Below, piece after piece: positions 26,988-35,972 of a stretch of 64,000 nt of DNA. The stretch is from NCBI GenBank assembly GCA_030378005.1, contig JAUCGF010000084.1, forward strand, positions 18,548-82,547, given 5' to 3'. The translations under genes and the position numbers were made by a program. The stretch is from Desulfococcaceae bacterium HSG9 (GTDB lineage Bacteria; Desulfobacterota; Desulfobacteria; Desulfobacterales; JAUCGF01). Every line of letters starts with the position of its first letter. Positions within the stretch are counted from its first letter, which is position 1. Under the pieces are notes generated by a model that saw only the letters and a program-made list of their open reading frames with translations, made no database searches and was not told the DNA's origin.

Positions 26988-29102
26988 ATGCTCGTTTTTT
27001 TTAATTTTAGTGATAGTTACTCAGATAGTTCATACTTGGCAATGAATTATTTTTCAAACATTTCCCAATATATCTTTGATAGCATGAGGAAAATTTCTTT
27101 TTTAGTTGCACTAATCGTAAGCAATGCATTGATGCCATCCTTTGTGTGCAGTGCAACGCGAATTGAAATTGATCCGCGAATCCAAATTTCCCATTCCTAT
27201 GACGACAACATCGCTTTAGAACATGAAAATGCCAAGTCAGATCAGATCACTACCTTATCACCGCAACTTCTGATCAGTTGGCACGCCCCTCAAACCGATC
27301 TTGAGTTTGAATATGCCCCCAGTTGGATGAGTTATCAAACCTATACGGAACGGAATTACTTACAACACAACGGAAATCTGTCATTCAAGCATCGCTTCAA
27401 CAAACACACAGATTTTGACTTTCAGGATCAGGTGAACACAACTGACAATTTCCTGGATGTTCCAGTTGTTTCCAATTGGGATATTCCCGAAGCACGGGGG
27501 GTTTATTACACTAATAACACAACGGCGCAAATGAACCACCGGTTCGGTCAGAAAAATAGCATCAATGCGGGCTATAACTACAGAGTTTTGATAAATAAGG
27601 ATGTATCCTTACTTTCCGCAAAAACCACCGCTCCGGACGACACTGTGCGACACGGACCTTTTGCTAAACTGAATTATCAATTTAATATCCAAAACAGCTT
27701 GGTATTGGAATATAGTTATGTTCGTAATCTTCATAAACGATCGGATGCGGTCATATCAAACAGGGCGTTTGACACCGCTTCAGATGACACTGAAGATGAT
27801 AGTGAAAAGGATGGCATATCAGATGATGATGAAGAACCAGAGCAAGAGGATGCCTCTGCAATGGATAATATTGTCATCGACCGTGATATCTTTAATGATG
27901 ATGAAGTGTCAGAGCAAGAGGATGCCTCTGCAATGGATAATATTGTCATCGACCGTGATATCTTTAATGATAATGCCTCAAACCAAGAGGATACCACGGT
28001 ATCAGATGAAGAAAATACTGATAAAGAACTGATAGTGAATAACGATGCCTCAGGCCAAGAGGATGACACGGTATCAGATGAAGAAAATACTGATAAAGAA
28101 CTGATAGTGAATGATGATGCCTCAGACCAAGAAGATGGCACGGCATCAGATAAAGAGAATGCCGATGCTGATGATGAAGATGCCGCGTCGGAAACGGCGG
28201 ATGAGGTTGCATCTGATAAGGATTTTGATGATCAAACCCTGACAATCGGATATATCTATCGTTTTGATCGCCACATTGAAAGCAATATCAAACAGCGTAT
28301 TTTCATCCATCGCATGGTGGTATCCGACCGGAGTTCAGAAGATTATCAAGTATATGACACGACTGTAGGGCTGGATTACACATTTTCCCGACACACCAAA
28401 TTTTCTCTGGAAGCGGGATATTCCAGACAGCAAGGCGATTCCTCGCATACTTCGGAAGGAATGCTTTTTAATAGTTCTATCAACCATCAGCGCAAACATG
28501 GCAGTATGTCGCTCGCCGTCCAAAACGGATGGGATGCGGAGAGCCCTCAGGAATATTCGCTTGAAGAAGACACGAATGAATTTACACGGTATTGGGGTAT
28601 AGAGGGAAATATCAATTATCAACCATGGCAAAATGTGGAGACGCGTGCAGGATCGTTTTACAGAGCGGATAGCCCTCAAGAATCTTCGTTTGAAGAAGAC
28701 ACGGATGAATTTACACGGTATTGGGGCATAGAGGGAAATATCAATTATCAACCATGGCAAAATGTGGAGACGCGTGCAGGATTGTTTTACAGAAATGACA
28801 CTGGCAGTTCATCGACCTCAAGCGAAACCTGGCAGGCGAACTGTGGTGCGGATATTGGCATTGCTACTTGGATGGCGCTTTCATTAAATTATAATCACCA
28901 GTTTCGCATTGAGGAGCAGGAGGATCAAACTATTGACGGCGATTGTACATTGAACATCAATGCCCTGCCTTGGTTGGTCGTAGGATTAAACTACCAATAT
29001 AGTAGTAGCATCAGCGATATCCCTGAAAATCAGTATGTGGATAACCGCTTCACACTCAATCTTTCCGCGGCACGCACACAGCCCTATTTTTGGAATTTCT
29101 AA
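26988..29102 (+). CDS. Outer-membrane beta-barrel protein of the polysaccharide locus, with acidic tandem repeats
   Basis: 704 residues in the longest reading. The signal peptide looks to start at Met33 (27084, MRKISFLVALIVSN, cut near CSA); the ATG at 26988 has a better ribosome-binding site (agagg) but adds an untypical 32-residue leader. The mature protein shows alternating beta strands (IEIDPRIQISHSYDDNI, LEFEYAPSWMSYQTY) typical of outer-membrane proteins in EpsL/TIGR03016-like export loci. Between about 260 and 410 an Asp/Glu-rich insert made of 24-residue repeats interrupts the barrel; near 518-604 a 43-residue segment is duplicated. The insert probably lies in a surface loop or periplasmic turn. 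Paired with the SLBB protein upstream. Confidence 0.75.
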   Translation: MLVFFNFSDSYSDSSYLAMNYFSNISQYIFDSMRKISFLVALIVSNALMPSFVCSATRIEIDPRIQISHSYDDNIALEHENAKSDQITTLSPQLLISWHAPQTDLEFEYAPSWMSYQTYTERNYLQHNGNLSFKHRFNKHTDFDFQDQVNTTDNFLDVPVVSNWDIPEARGVYYTNNTTAQMNHRFGQKNSINAGYNYRVLINKDVSLLSAKTTAPDDTVRHGPFAKLNYQFNIQNSLVLEYSYVRNLHKRSDAVISNRAFDTASDDTEDDSEKDGISDDDEEPEQEDASAMDNIVIDRDIFNDDEVSEQEDASAMDNIVIDRDIFNDNASNQEDTTVSDEENTDKELIVNNDASGQEDDTVSDEENTDKELIVNDDASDQEDGTASDKENADADDEDAASETADEVASDKDFDDQTLTIGYIYRFDRHIESNIKQRIFIHRMVVSDRSSEDYQVYDTTVGLDYTFSRHTKFSLEAGYSRQQGDSSHTSEGMLFNSSINHQRKHGSMSLAVQNGWDAESPQEYSLEEDTNEFTRYWGIEGNINYQPWQNVETRAGSFYRADSPQESSFEEDTDEFTRYWGIEGNINYQPWQNVETRAGLFYRNDTGSSSTSSETWQANCGADIGIATWMALSLNYNHQFRIEEQEDQTIDGDCTLNINALPWLVVGLNYQYSSSISDIPENQYVDNRFTLNLSAARTQPYFWNF
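27840..28187. repeat. 72-bp coding tandem repeats (acidic, in frame)
   Basis: Two kinds of 72-base unit. Type A (EQEDASAMDNIVIDRDIFND plus four residues) occurs at 27840-27911 and 27912-27983, nearly identical. Type B (DASxQEDxTVSDEENTDKEL plus four) starts at 27972, 28044 and 28116, the last decayed. All keep the frame. Such exact copies mark recent expansion. Confidence 0.9.
28542..28799. repeat. 129-bp coding tandem duplication
   Basis: The segment 28542-28670 (SPQEYSLEEDTNEF on to AGSFYRAD) is repeated at 28671-28799 with few changes, adding 43 residues in frame. It covers about two to three predicted barrel strands. Confidence 0.9.
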
Positions 29103-29137
29103 TCTGTTACACTTCATACGAATGGCTGATTTTTTAT

Positions 29138-30244
29138 CTAAATCTTAGGAAGACGCGCCAACACCGGAAGCCCGACAGCACTGGTGATGTCACTTTCATC
29201 ACGAATAAGGTTTTTAAGAATATCCACGCCGACTGCGATGCCAATCCCCATAAACAAACCCGATAACGCGAGGGCTAGCTGGAATATACGAAGTTTGCTT
29301 TTTGACGGCCGGATGGGCGTTTCAGGCGGATTTAGGATTTTGACATTTTCGACAATACCTTCGGCCTTTAATTGGGTGTCAATCAATTTCTGATCAAGCA
29401 TCAGAAAACGTTCTTTGGCCATTTGCACATTACTTTCCAACTGTTCCAATTTTAATTGAATGTCCATATTGGAAATAAGGCTGACTTCTGCGGGAATTTC
29501 ATTTTCCTTTTTAAATTTGATGAGCTCATCCGTTTGGGTGCGGAAATCTTGGTGAGTCCTTCTCCGTCGCTCTCTTAAAAAATTGATCTTGTTGTTGATT
29601 TCCTTTTTATTGTCTTCCATATTGGATGCTTTCCAAATCTCAATATAGCTGTTTACCAGATCGGAGGCGACTTCATTTTTAAAACTATTTGATGTAATCC
29701 AGACCATCGCTGTACGCGTTTGTTGTCTGATAGAAACTCTTTTTTTGATTTGCTGTATCTGGTTTTTTCGAATCATATCCTCAGTCGGCGGACGGATATC
29801 TCGACCAAGCAGTTTTTTAATTTTATTAATTCTATTTTTACCAATTTTTTGCTTCACAAATGTCACAATTCGATTTACAATTTGAACGGGCGGTGAAAGC
29901 GGATTTTCCAAATCCGCTTTAGCATCATCGGACAGCATGGTCAACACTTGGCTGACAAATGAATTGCTTTGGAGCAGTTCGACCTCCTTAATAAGATAAG
30001 CGGGCGGAGCGGGTAGCGGCTCAATTTTATCACCAGTGGGGGAAACTTGCGAGTAAGGACGAAAGAGTTGCAGCATACCTTCACTATCGTATGTCGGTTT
30101 GATGAGAAAACCTAACGGAAGGGCGATCATAAAAGTTGTCAGAAATAATATGCACACTAACCATTTTCGTTCTAAGATTGGTACCACAAATTTAAAGAAA
30201 TATTTGGCGATATCCAATTTCGTTTTTTCAGCATCATCCCCCAT
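29138..30244 (-). CDS. Wzz/GumC-type polysaccharide chain-length/co-polymerase protein
   Basis: 368 residues. Two membrane helices flank a periplasmic coiled-coil region: TM1 at about 27-50 (LVCILFLTTFMIALPLGFLI) and TM2 at about 325-345 preceded by the proline-rich NPPETPIRPSKSK motif typical of this family. A long helical region with coiled coils runs 205-300. There is no cytoplasmic kinase fusion; the ATPase is encoded by the adjacent upstream gene on the same strand. It is tail to tail with the barrel gene (36 bases apart). Role: control of polymer length or export. Confidence 0.88.
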   Translation of the reverse strand: MGDDAEKTKLDIAKYFFKFVVPILERKWLVCILFLTTFMIALPLGFLIKPTYDSEGMLQLFRPYSQVSPTGDKIEPLPAPPAYLIKEVELLQSNSFVSQVLTMLSDDAKADLENPLSPPVQIVNRIVTFVKQKIGKNRINKIKKLLGRDIRPPTEDMIRKNQIQQIKKRVSIRQQTRTAMVWITSNSFKNEVASDLVNSYIEIWKASNMEDNKKEINNKINFLRERRRRTHQDFRTQTDELIKFKKENEIPAEVSLISNMDIQLKLEQLESNVQMAKERFLMLDQKLIDTQLKAEGIVENVKILNPPETPIRPSKSKLRIFQLALALSGLFMGIGIAVGVDILKNLIRDESDITSAVGLPVLARLPKI

Positions 30245-30270
30245 ATTCCCTCACCTCCCAGTTCAAATTT

Positions 30271-31656
30271 TTAGATTTTTAGAAAACGACACAATAATCG
30301 GGGTATCGATTTTGCTTTAAATTGCTGATTATAAACAATCCCGTGAATCTTGCCGCCACTATTTTTGATCGTATCAACAGTAGCGACCAATTCTGATTTT
30401 TTAGTTATTTTATCCTGAACCACGACAATCACAATATCGCTGATCAGGCCCAAAAATGCCGGGTCAATATTTTGTCTATTATGAACCAACACAGGAGAAG
30501 TATCAAAAATAATCAGATCGTATTCATCTTTCATTTCAACTAACATCTCTCTGGTTTTGGAGTGTTTGAGTGCGAAAGAAAGCTGAATATCCTGGCTGCC
30601 GGCAGTTAATATTTTAAGGCTGCCAAAACTTGTATTTTTAATAGCGTCCTTCCAGTATAGTGATCCTGAAGAAACCTCAGTAAAACCGTTCTCCAATTGA
30701 AGTCCGAAAGGGCGGTGCAATTCAGGATTACGCATGTTAAGGTCTGCCAAAAGGACCCGAATTTCGCTGAAAGACGCCGCACTGAAACCTAACATAAAGG
30801 CTAAAAAAGTGCATCCGGAATGATCATGAGGGCTGGTAACCATCACTATATTTTGATTATCTTTTTGCATCTCCGCCAAGAGTTTTTCTTTTAGTCGATG
30901 CACCTCGACATAGTCAAAAGCTTTAGGCCACCAATCATTAGAAGTCGGGTCATTTATTTTTACGAGTCGATTTTCCGAGGGAACATCTTCAGAAGGCGTC
31001 AGTTCCCAGTTTTTGGGCGATTTAACTGACAAACCCGACATATCTATATCTTCAAGCAGGTTGTCACTTTTAGGCCTCATTTCGGCGGCAGCTATTGCGG
31101 AGGGTTTACTGTCAATTCCTTTCAGCGGATCAAAATCAGCATGTAAACCGGAGAGCGTCTTATTCGACTTTGTTGCAGTCTTGCGGTCATTGACATCGGG
31201 AATCACTGAATCCATTCGTCCGATGCCCTTCAGCGGATCAAAATGCACTTGGGGCTTGACATTGGCTACGTCTTTTGGCGGATTATCTGTTTTACGCTTT
31301 TTCAGCCTCTTACGTCTTGCTTGGTGCTTTTGCGTTTTGGCATTCGTAAGTTTGTCAGGATACGCATCGGATTGGCGTTTGATAACCTGTTTTCGCTTTG
31401 GGGTATGAGGGGGGGACGCATTCAGATCAATTCCTTCAAACGGATCAAAATCAATTGCCTTAGGAATTGACTTAAACAGATCATCAGACGAAACATCCGT
31501 AGTCACTCCTGATGGTGCGACTGTCATATCCGGGTCAGAAGGTTTCTTCTTCCCCTTTAACTTTATACCCTTCAGCTTTGCTTTCCATGAAGATGATTGC
31601 TTCGGCGATTTTTCAGGGCGCTTATTCTTTGTGTGTTCGGCGGACAATGGTCGCAA
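30271..31656 (-). CDS. Degenerate CpsD/BY-kinase-like ATPase-fold protein with long disordered N-terminus
   Basis: 461 residues. The first 240 are low-complexity and basic and contain three copies of an F-D-P-x-x-G-I motif (about residues 67, 138 and 174). The rest has the CpsD/CapB fold: IVMVTSP at the P-loop position, VLLADLNMRNPELHRPFG in place of Walker A' and DLIIFDTSPVL for Walker B. The P-loop itself reads SPHDHSGCT (about 272-281) instead of GxGKT, so the ATP-binding Lys is missing, and the C-terminus has no Tyr cluster. It is therefore probably a structural or regulatory partner for the Wzz-type protein, not an active kinase. It overlaps the ParA-like gene by 35 bases. Confidence 0.78.
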   Translation of the reverse strand: MRPLSAEHTKNKRPEKSPKQSSSWKAKLKGIKLKGKKKPSDPDMTVAPSGVTTDVSSDDLFKSIPKAIDFDPFEGIDLNASPPHTPKRKQVIKRQSDAYPDKLTNAKTQKHQARRKRLKKRKTDNPPKDVANVKPQVHFDPLKGIGRMDSVIPDVNDRKTATKSNKTLSGLHADFDPLKGIDSKPSAIAAAEMRPKSDNLLEDIDMSGLSVKSPKNWELTPSEDVPSENRLVKINDPTSNDWWPKAFDYVEVHRLKEKLLAEMQKDNQNIVMVTSPHDHSGCTFLAFMLGFSAASFSEIRVLLADLNMRNPELHRPFGLQLENGFTEVSSGSLYWKDAIKNTSFGSLKILTAGSQDIQLSFALKHSKTREMLVEMKDEYDLIIFDTSPVLVHNRQNIDPAFLGLISDIVIVVVQDKITKKSELVATVDTIKNSGGKIHGIVYNQQFKAKSIPRLLCRFLKI

Positions 31657-32428
31657 TCTCCTCGGTTAAAGCGCTGTAATCCAGTGCGCCGGCGGCGGAG
31701 GCATTAAATTCAATTACAGTTTTACGTTTCATGTGTCCTTTATCAATATCGGTGTCAAGACGAATACTGGTATTAAAAACATGAATCCCGCGTTGAGAAA
31801 AAAATGTCATTATTTTTTGACGATTTTTGACATAAATTTCTTCCCTGCTGTCAAATTTGGTTAAAACCACACCAAGAAGTCTGAGTTTTTCATTTTGAGC
31901 TCGAATATTCTGCAATAAGTTTAAATAAATTGCCAGACCGTCAAGTGCGAATTGATCACCCGTAGGAATCGGAATCAGGGCATAATCAGACACCATCAAA
32001 GCATTATTCACCATAGCGCCTATATTTGGAGGGGTGTCAATTAAAATATAGTCGTAATTTCGCAATCCTTTATCTTTACGCATGACTCTTGAAAAACCCA
32101 AAAAAGAGTCCGGGGTGCTTGCCACAGACCTTTCCCATAGCATACAACGAATATTATTTGGAATAACATCCACATTATCACTGTGGGTTCTACAGGCATT
32201 GGGCGAAAGGAGCCCTTTGTCCGGTGGGGCTTCAAGCGCTTTAACCAGACTGAAACGTTCACGCAGATGAATTTCACGTAAAAAAACAGATGTGCAGTTT
32301 CCTTGAGGGTCCGCATCAATAACAAGAACACGATTACCGCGACGCCCTAAAGCATCTGCAATATTGGCAGTAGTGGTCGTCTTGCCAACCCCGCCTTTTT
32401 GGTTTCCCATGGTAATGATTTTAGGCAT
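31622..32428 (-). CDS. ParA-family ATPase of the polysaccharide locus
   Basis: 268 residues with an intact Walker A (MGNQKGGVGKTTTT), Walker A' VLVIDADPQGNCTS and Walker B YILIDTPPNIG. Most similar in pattern to ParA/Soj. It starts the reverse-strand operon; ggag lies 11 bases before the ATG. Overlapping the degenerate CpsD-like gene by 35 bases, it could supply the ATPase cycle the latter lacks, or position the export complex at a cell site. Plasmid partition is unlikely since no ParB is present. Confidence 0.86.
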   Translation of the reverse strand: MPKIITMGNQKGGVGKTTTTANIADALGRRGNRVLVIDADPQGNCTSVFLREIHLRERFSLVKALEAPPDKGLLSPNACRTHSDNVDVIPNNIRCMLWERSVASTPDSFLGFSRVMRKDKGLRNYDYILIDTPPNIGAMVNNALMVSDYALIPIPTGDQFALDGLAIYLNLLQNIRAQNEKLRLLGVVLTKFDSREEIYVKNRQKIMTFFSQRGIHVFNTSIRLDTDIDKGHMKRKTVIEFNASAAGALDYSALTEEIATIVRRTHKE

Positions 32429-32730
32429 TTAGTTGTCTCCGCTTGGTTCAGATAAAATATTTTGTATCCCGTCCTTTTCGTATGGCACAATACAGAGGAT
32501 ATTTTTTAAATATCCAAAACTGATATTAACAATCAATATAACATGCAACAAGGAAAATCAAGAATAGATGTGAACAGAATTGTCAGTGGGTGTCTGAGGA
32601 GATATAACTTTAAGGGTATGCTGGCAATTTTGCCTTTTATATTGATAATATCTGGAACAATAGCATTGAATTTTAGAATGGCTGAAGGCCGGCATCGTTT
32701 CGAATGGGGAAATTATTTCATCCCCAATCT
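32429..32730. other. Intergenic region upstream of the ParA-like gene
   Basis: About 300 A+T-rich bases between two reverse-strand genes. A small hairpin, ggatattt with aaatatcc near 32499-32517, is the only structure seen. A 75-codon forward frame here is judged not to be a gene. Confidence 0.4.
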
Positions 32731-33567
32731 CTATTTACCTGTGACGGACATAAAATTTTTTAATTTTTGAAGAAAAGATTTTTTAATCTGAATTTTCAGA
32801 TACAGATCACCCGCATTACCCGTGCCTTTACCCGGGGACCCCATTTTGGCGAGGCGTATCCGCTGGCCTTCTCTGATACCCGGTGGAATATTAACCACTA
32901 ATTTTTTTGATCCTTTTTTAGACAAATAGGCGTACGGACCGCCTTGCAACGCCAAGTCAGGATTGAGTTCAATCGTATCTTCGATATCAGTGCCATCTTG
33001 AGCTGATTGCATACCGCTTATTTTTTTTGATACATATTGGGATAGTTTACTGGCTGGATTTGGCATATCAAAAAGTTTCCTATCAGAAGTATCCTGATTT
33101 GATGAATCGGGGTTTAACGAACCGGAAAAAAAGAACCCTTCCACAGACCCGAATCCTAAAGGCCCTCGCTTTTTAATTTTAACGGTACGGCTATTCTGGT
33201 TAGCATAATCGCCAAATATCTCGTCGAAGCCTCTGAACCCAAAGGCTCGGGTCATCTCTTCAAAGATATTATGAACATCCGAATCTTTAAAAATGTCACG
33301 TTCGGAATAGGTGCTTCTGAACTGGCTGTGGGCCGAAGAACCGAATTGCTGGCGCATAATATCATATTCACGTTTTTTTTCAGGATTGGACAACACCGCG
33401 TAGGCTTCGTTCACGGCCTTCATTTTTTCGGCATTGGCGGGATTTTCCTTATTGCGATCCGGATGATATTTAAAAGCCAGATCACGGTAAGCCAGTTTAA
33501 TTTGCTTTGGGGCGGCATTCTTTTTAATGCCCAGTGTTTGGTAATAATCCTTGGGTCGCGCCATCAA
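32731..33567 (-). CDS. J-domain co-chaperone, CbpA/DnaJ-like
   Basis: 278 residues. A J domain occupies residues 4-70 with [16 protein letters not shown] and the essential HPD in [12 protein letters not shown]. There is no zinc-finger domain. After a variable linker (70-190), the last 85 residues form one C-terminal substrate domain ([30 protein letters not shown]). It probably assists a DnaK. Shorter than CbpA by about one peptide-binding domain. Alternative start at 33564. The DHH gene is 37 bases upstream on the same strand. Confidence 0.85.
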   Translation of the reverse strand: MMARPKDYYQTLGIKKNAAPKQIKLAYRDLAFKYHPDRNKENPANAEKMKAVNEAYAVLSNPEKKREYDIMRQQFGSSAHSQFRSTYSERDIFKDSDVHNIFEEMTRAFGFRGFDEIFGDYANQNSRTVKIKKRGPLGFGSVEGFFFSGSLNPDSSNQDTSDRKLFDMPNPASKLSQYVSKKISGMQSAQDGTDIEDTIELNPDLALQGGPYAYLSKKGSKKLVVNIPPGIREGQRIRLAKMGSPGKGTGNAGDLYLKIQIKKSFLQKLKNFMSVTGK

Positions 33568-33604
33568 TGGTTTCCTAGTTCAATTAGCTTAATCAGTTCA
33601 ATAT

Positions 33605-34564
33605 TCAAACTGTGTATGTTTTTTCAAATGCTTTGCAAAAATCATTAAAGTTGTCCGCAGGCAACGCATTCACGCCGGCTGCTCCTGCACGGCCTCCGCC
33701 TGTGGGAAAAGCACGGCATAACGTGTCCGCACCGGTTTTGTTATTCAATGGCGCGCGTACACTGATGCGTTCGGTCCCGTCGGTATTTGAGACAACAAGT
33801 GCATGGGCCTTAGACGGTTTTTCATGCGTTTTTGCGTTGATGAATACACCTGATACACGTCGCGCCCAGGATTCGGAGGGCAATCTGAAAAGACGAACAG
33901 TATCCGTTTCCAGCAGTGCTGAAATCTCTGCGGCTTGATCCATGTCACTGCCAAAACCGCGTTTTAGTTGCTCAAGCTCTTGGGATTGGTGATAAAAATC
34001 AAAGGGACTTTCAAACGGTCGAATCGCTTCATAGAGAACCTGGGGTGGAAAATGCAAATCATCTACGGACGCACCATAACCGTTATAATTAAGCAATTCG
34101 CCCAATTCTTTTAATTGGTTGATTTCTACGGTCGATAAGGAAAGGGACTTCGCTTTTTCAAGTGCTTTTTGATTTAAATTGTCACCGAAAGCACCGACTA
34201 CAGCCCATAAACGGTATTTACCATTGATTAGCTGATCAACTATCAATGATGTGCAGGTTTCCGGATGCGGGTCAATATGAGTTTCCAGATTACAATTGTG
34301 CGGAATGTCGCCGGCGAAATGATGATCTACGTAAAAAACACGGCATTGATTGTCTAAAAGGACTAAAAGGCCCGCCCTGTTGCTATCCAGCGAAACATCC
34401 AGAACAGTAACTTCCGCATGTTTCATGTCTGCCAGACGTGATAGCAACCGAATATCACGCTTTACACCGGTGATTAATTGGGCGGGGCGCGGTTCTGCCA
34501 TTCTGAGTTGATGCAGTGCGCAAATACCATCGGCATCACCGTTGAAAACATCAATATATTTCAA
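33605..34564 (-). CDS. DHH-family phosphoesterase
   Basis: 319 residues. DHH motifs are present: FNGDADGICALH, VLDVSLD, FYVDHHFAGD, and the DHHA1-type C-terminus GGGRAGAAGVNALP. Members hydrolyse nanoRNA, cyclic dinucleotides or pAp, but the exact substrate cannot be told from sequence. The neighbours (DnaJ-like after it, the DUF4178 gene six bases before it) suggest expression with the stress operon. Confidence 0.85.
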   Translation of the reverse strand: MKYIDVFNGDADGICALHQLRMAEPRPAQLITGVKRDIRLLSRLADMKHAEVTVLDVSLDSNRAGLLVLLDNQCRVFYVDHHFAGDIPHNCNLETHIDPHPETCTSLIVDQLINGKYRLWAVVGAFGDNLNQKALEKAKSLSLSTVEINQLKELGELLNYNGYGASVDDLHFPPQVLYEAIRPFESPFDFYHQSQELEQLKRGFGSDMDQAAEISALLETDTVRLFRLPSESWARRVSGVFINAKTHEKPSKAHALVVSNTDGTERISVRAPLNNKTGADTLCRAFPTGGGRAGAAGVNALPADNFNDFCKAFEKTYTV

Positions 34565-34570
34565 AATTGT

Positions 34571-35116
34571 CTAATTCCTGGGAAGAATATTATCAAACTG
34601 GTACTCCTGCACCGGAAAACCGACCGAAGCCTCGAATTCCCGTTCGCCCCATTGTTCAATAGATAGAAAGGCGTTACCATCATCATCTTCATAGTCCCAA
34701 GTTAAAACTTCGGCACCTTCTCCCTGGCATGATTTCATAAAATAACCTCCGGAGGTTTCCTCCAGATAATACACTGTGCCTTCATAAACAATTTCATCAG
34801 GGGCATCTTCGGTTTCGAGAATATGCTGTCTCACTTTAGGCCCAAGCCTGCTAAAAGCGATTTTGCGGTTCAAGCTCCAATATGCTTCATCATCATCTTC
34901 CAATTCAAGATAAAGAACTTCATCAAAGCTGCTCAATTGCCATTCATAAGATAAATTGCCATCTCCCCAATCGTAACAATTGTAAGCTTTAACTTCCCAG
35001 TTTTTCATATCGTAATCGACCATATCGCCCTTTTTCATGTCAGCAAGAGTAAGGTCACCCCGGGATTCCATATCGTCTTCTTTTTTTTCCTTCTTAAAAA
35101 AATCGAACAAACCCAT
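34571..35116 (-). CDS. DUF4178 domain protein
   Basis: 181 residues, acidic. The opening MGLFDFFKKEKKEDD is a short amphipathic/charged leader; the rest matches the DUF4178 pattern as I recall it (MKKGDMVDYDMKNWEVKAY, WSLNRKIAFSRL, VYEGTVYYLEET, then VLTWDYEDDDGNAFLSIEQW). DUF4178 proteins recur beside PspA, SPFH and polyamine genes and are thought to act at the membrane surface; no reaction is known. It follows pspA by 68 bases across a hairpin. Confidence 0.78.
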   Translation of the reverse strand: MGLFDFFKKEKKEDDMESRGDLTLADMKKGDMVDYDMKNWEVKAYNCYDWGDGNLSYEWQLSSFDEVLYLELEDDDEAYWSLNRKIAFSRLGPKVRQHILETEDAPDEIVYEGTVYYLEETSGGYFMKSCQGEGAEVLTWDYEDDDGNAFLSIEQWGEREFEASVGFPVQEYQFDNILPRN

Positions 35117-35137
35117 ATTGTTTTCCTTATCCGGCTT

Positions 35138-35171
35138 ACCGGATTCTCCTTAATGAAAGGGGGAATCCGGT
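35138..35171 (-). terminator. Intercistronic hairpin between pspA and DUF4178 gene
   Basis: accggattctcc (35138-35149) pairs with ggggaatccggt (35160-35171), 12 pairs with one mismatch and a 10-base loop. It lies between the pspA stop and the next start on the reverse strand. No T-run follows, so it may lower read-through or protect the pspA message and raise PspA relative to its neighbour. Confidence 0.55.
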
Positions 35172-35184
35172 GAACCTAATCATT

Positions 35185-35892
35185 TCAGCCAATCCCCATT
35201 TTTTTCTTTAACTCAAGCAAAGACTGAGATGGCGCAGGCGCTGAACCGCCGGCCAGAAGCGCTTGACTTATTTCATCATCAACATTTTGGTCAGGAGTTC
35301 CTAATTCACCATAAGCGATAGCGATAGATTCATCTTCATCGACTTTGGCCTTCATTTTTTCGAGCATCGCAATTGTTCCGGAAGAATCAATCTGGGATAA
35401 TTGCTTATTGATTTTCTTGGTGGCGCTAGCTGTTTTAGACCGTGCCTTCAAGGTTGTCAGCTCGTTTTCGTATTTAGTGATGGTGGACTTAATTTTATTC
35501 ACATTAGCTTGAAGCTTATTCGCCATTTGCTCATGACGAGCGGCTTCCTCACCGATACGCAACGAATCATTTGAATATTGTTCCTTTTTACCCAATGCTT
35601 CGGTTGCCAGACGTTCCGCATCAGCGGCATCTAAAGCGCCACTTTGCATTTTTTGCAAAAGCAACATGGCTTTACGTTCATAGTCAGCCGCCTGTTTCTT
35701 TTTATTATCCGCATTACGCCGCGTCCGAATAGCCATACCTTTTACTTCTGCCAAACTGCCCATAGCACCCTGCATATCTTTTCTGAGATCACGGATTCCC
35801 TGTTCGGTTAATTTGATAGGGTCTTCGAATTTATCAAGCACCGCATGTGATTCAGCCTGAGTCATTTTAAAAATACGACTAAAAAAAGACAT
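35185..35892 (-). CDS. pspA: PspA/IM30 (ESCRT-III-like) membrane-stress protein
   Basis: 235 residues. The amphipathic N-terminal helix (MSFFSRIFKMTQAESHAVLD) leads to the long coiled-coil helices of PspA/IM30, including EDPIKLTEQGIRDLRKDMQGA and a C-terminal tail after residue 200. It forms membrane-remodelling oligomers that protect the inner membrane. A gggagg ribosome-binding site precedes the ATG. The partners here (DUF2170-like, DUF4178, K+ channel) correspond to the YjfJ type of operon rather than the PspF-PspBC type. No psp sigma-54 activator is nearby. Confidence 0.92.
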   Translation of the reverse strand: MSFFSRIFKMTQAESHAVLDKFEDPIKLTEQGIRDLRKDMQGAMGSLAEVKGMAIRTRRNADNKKKQAADYERKAMLLLQKMQSGALDAADAERLATEALGKKEQYSNDSLRIGEEAARHEQMANKLQANVNKIKSTITKYENELTTLKARSKTASATKKINKQLSQIDSSGTIAMLEKMKAKVDEDESIAIAYGELGTPDQNVDDEISQALLAGGSAPAPSQSLLELKKKMGIG

Positions 35893-35972
35893 AAAAACCT
35901 CCCTTATTTACTATGAATTAGAATTTTCATATTTTTTCATATTAAGTTACGCAACTGTTCGTAATAACCTTA

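Noticed and set aside
27718..28245. Shadow frames over the acidic repeats on both strands
   Set aside because: They follow the repeat unit in other frames and end at its borders.
18312..32428. Partition/origin region, because two ParA-family genes are present
   Set aside because: No ParB, parS-like sites, dnaA, gidA or DnaA-box cluster is near; one ParA belongs to the export module.
32543..32770. A 75-codon forward frame with a hydrophobic stretch
   Set aside because: It runs into the 3' end of the J-domain gene, has a poor ribosome-binding site and no recognised family.
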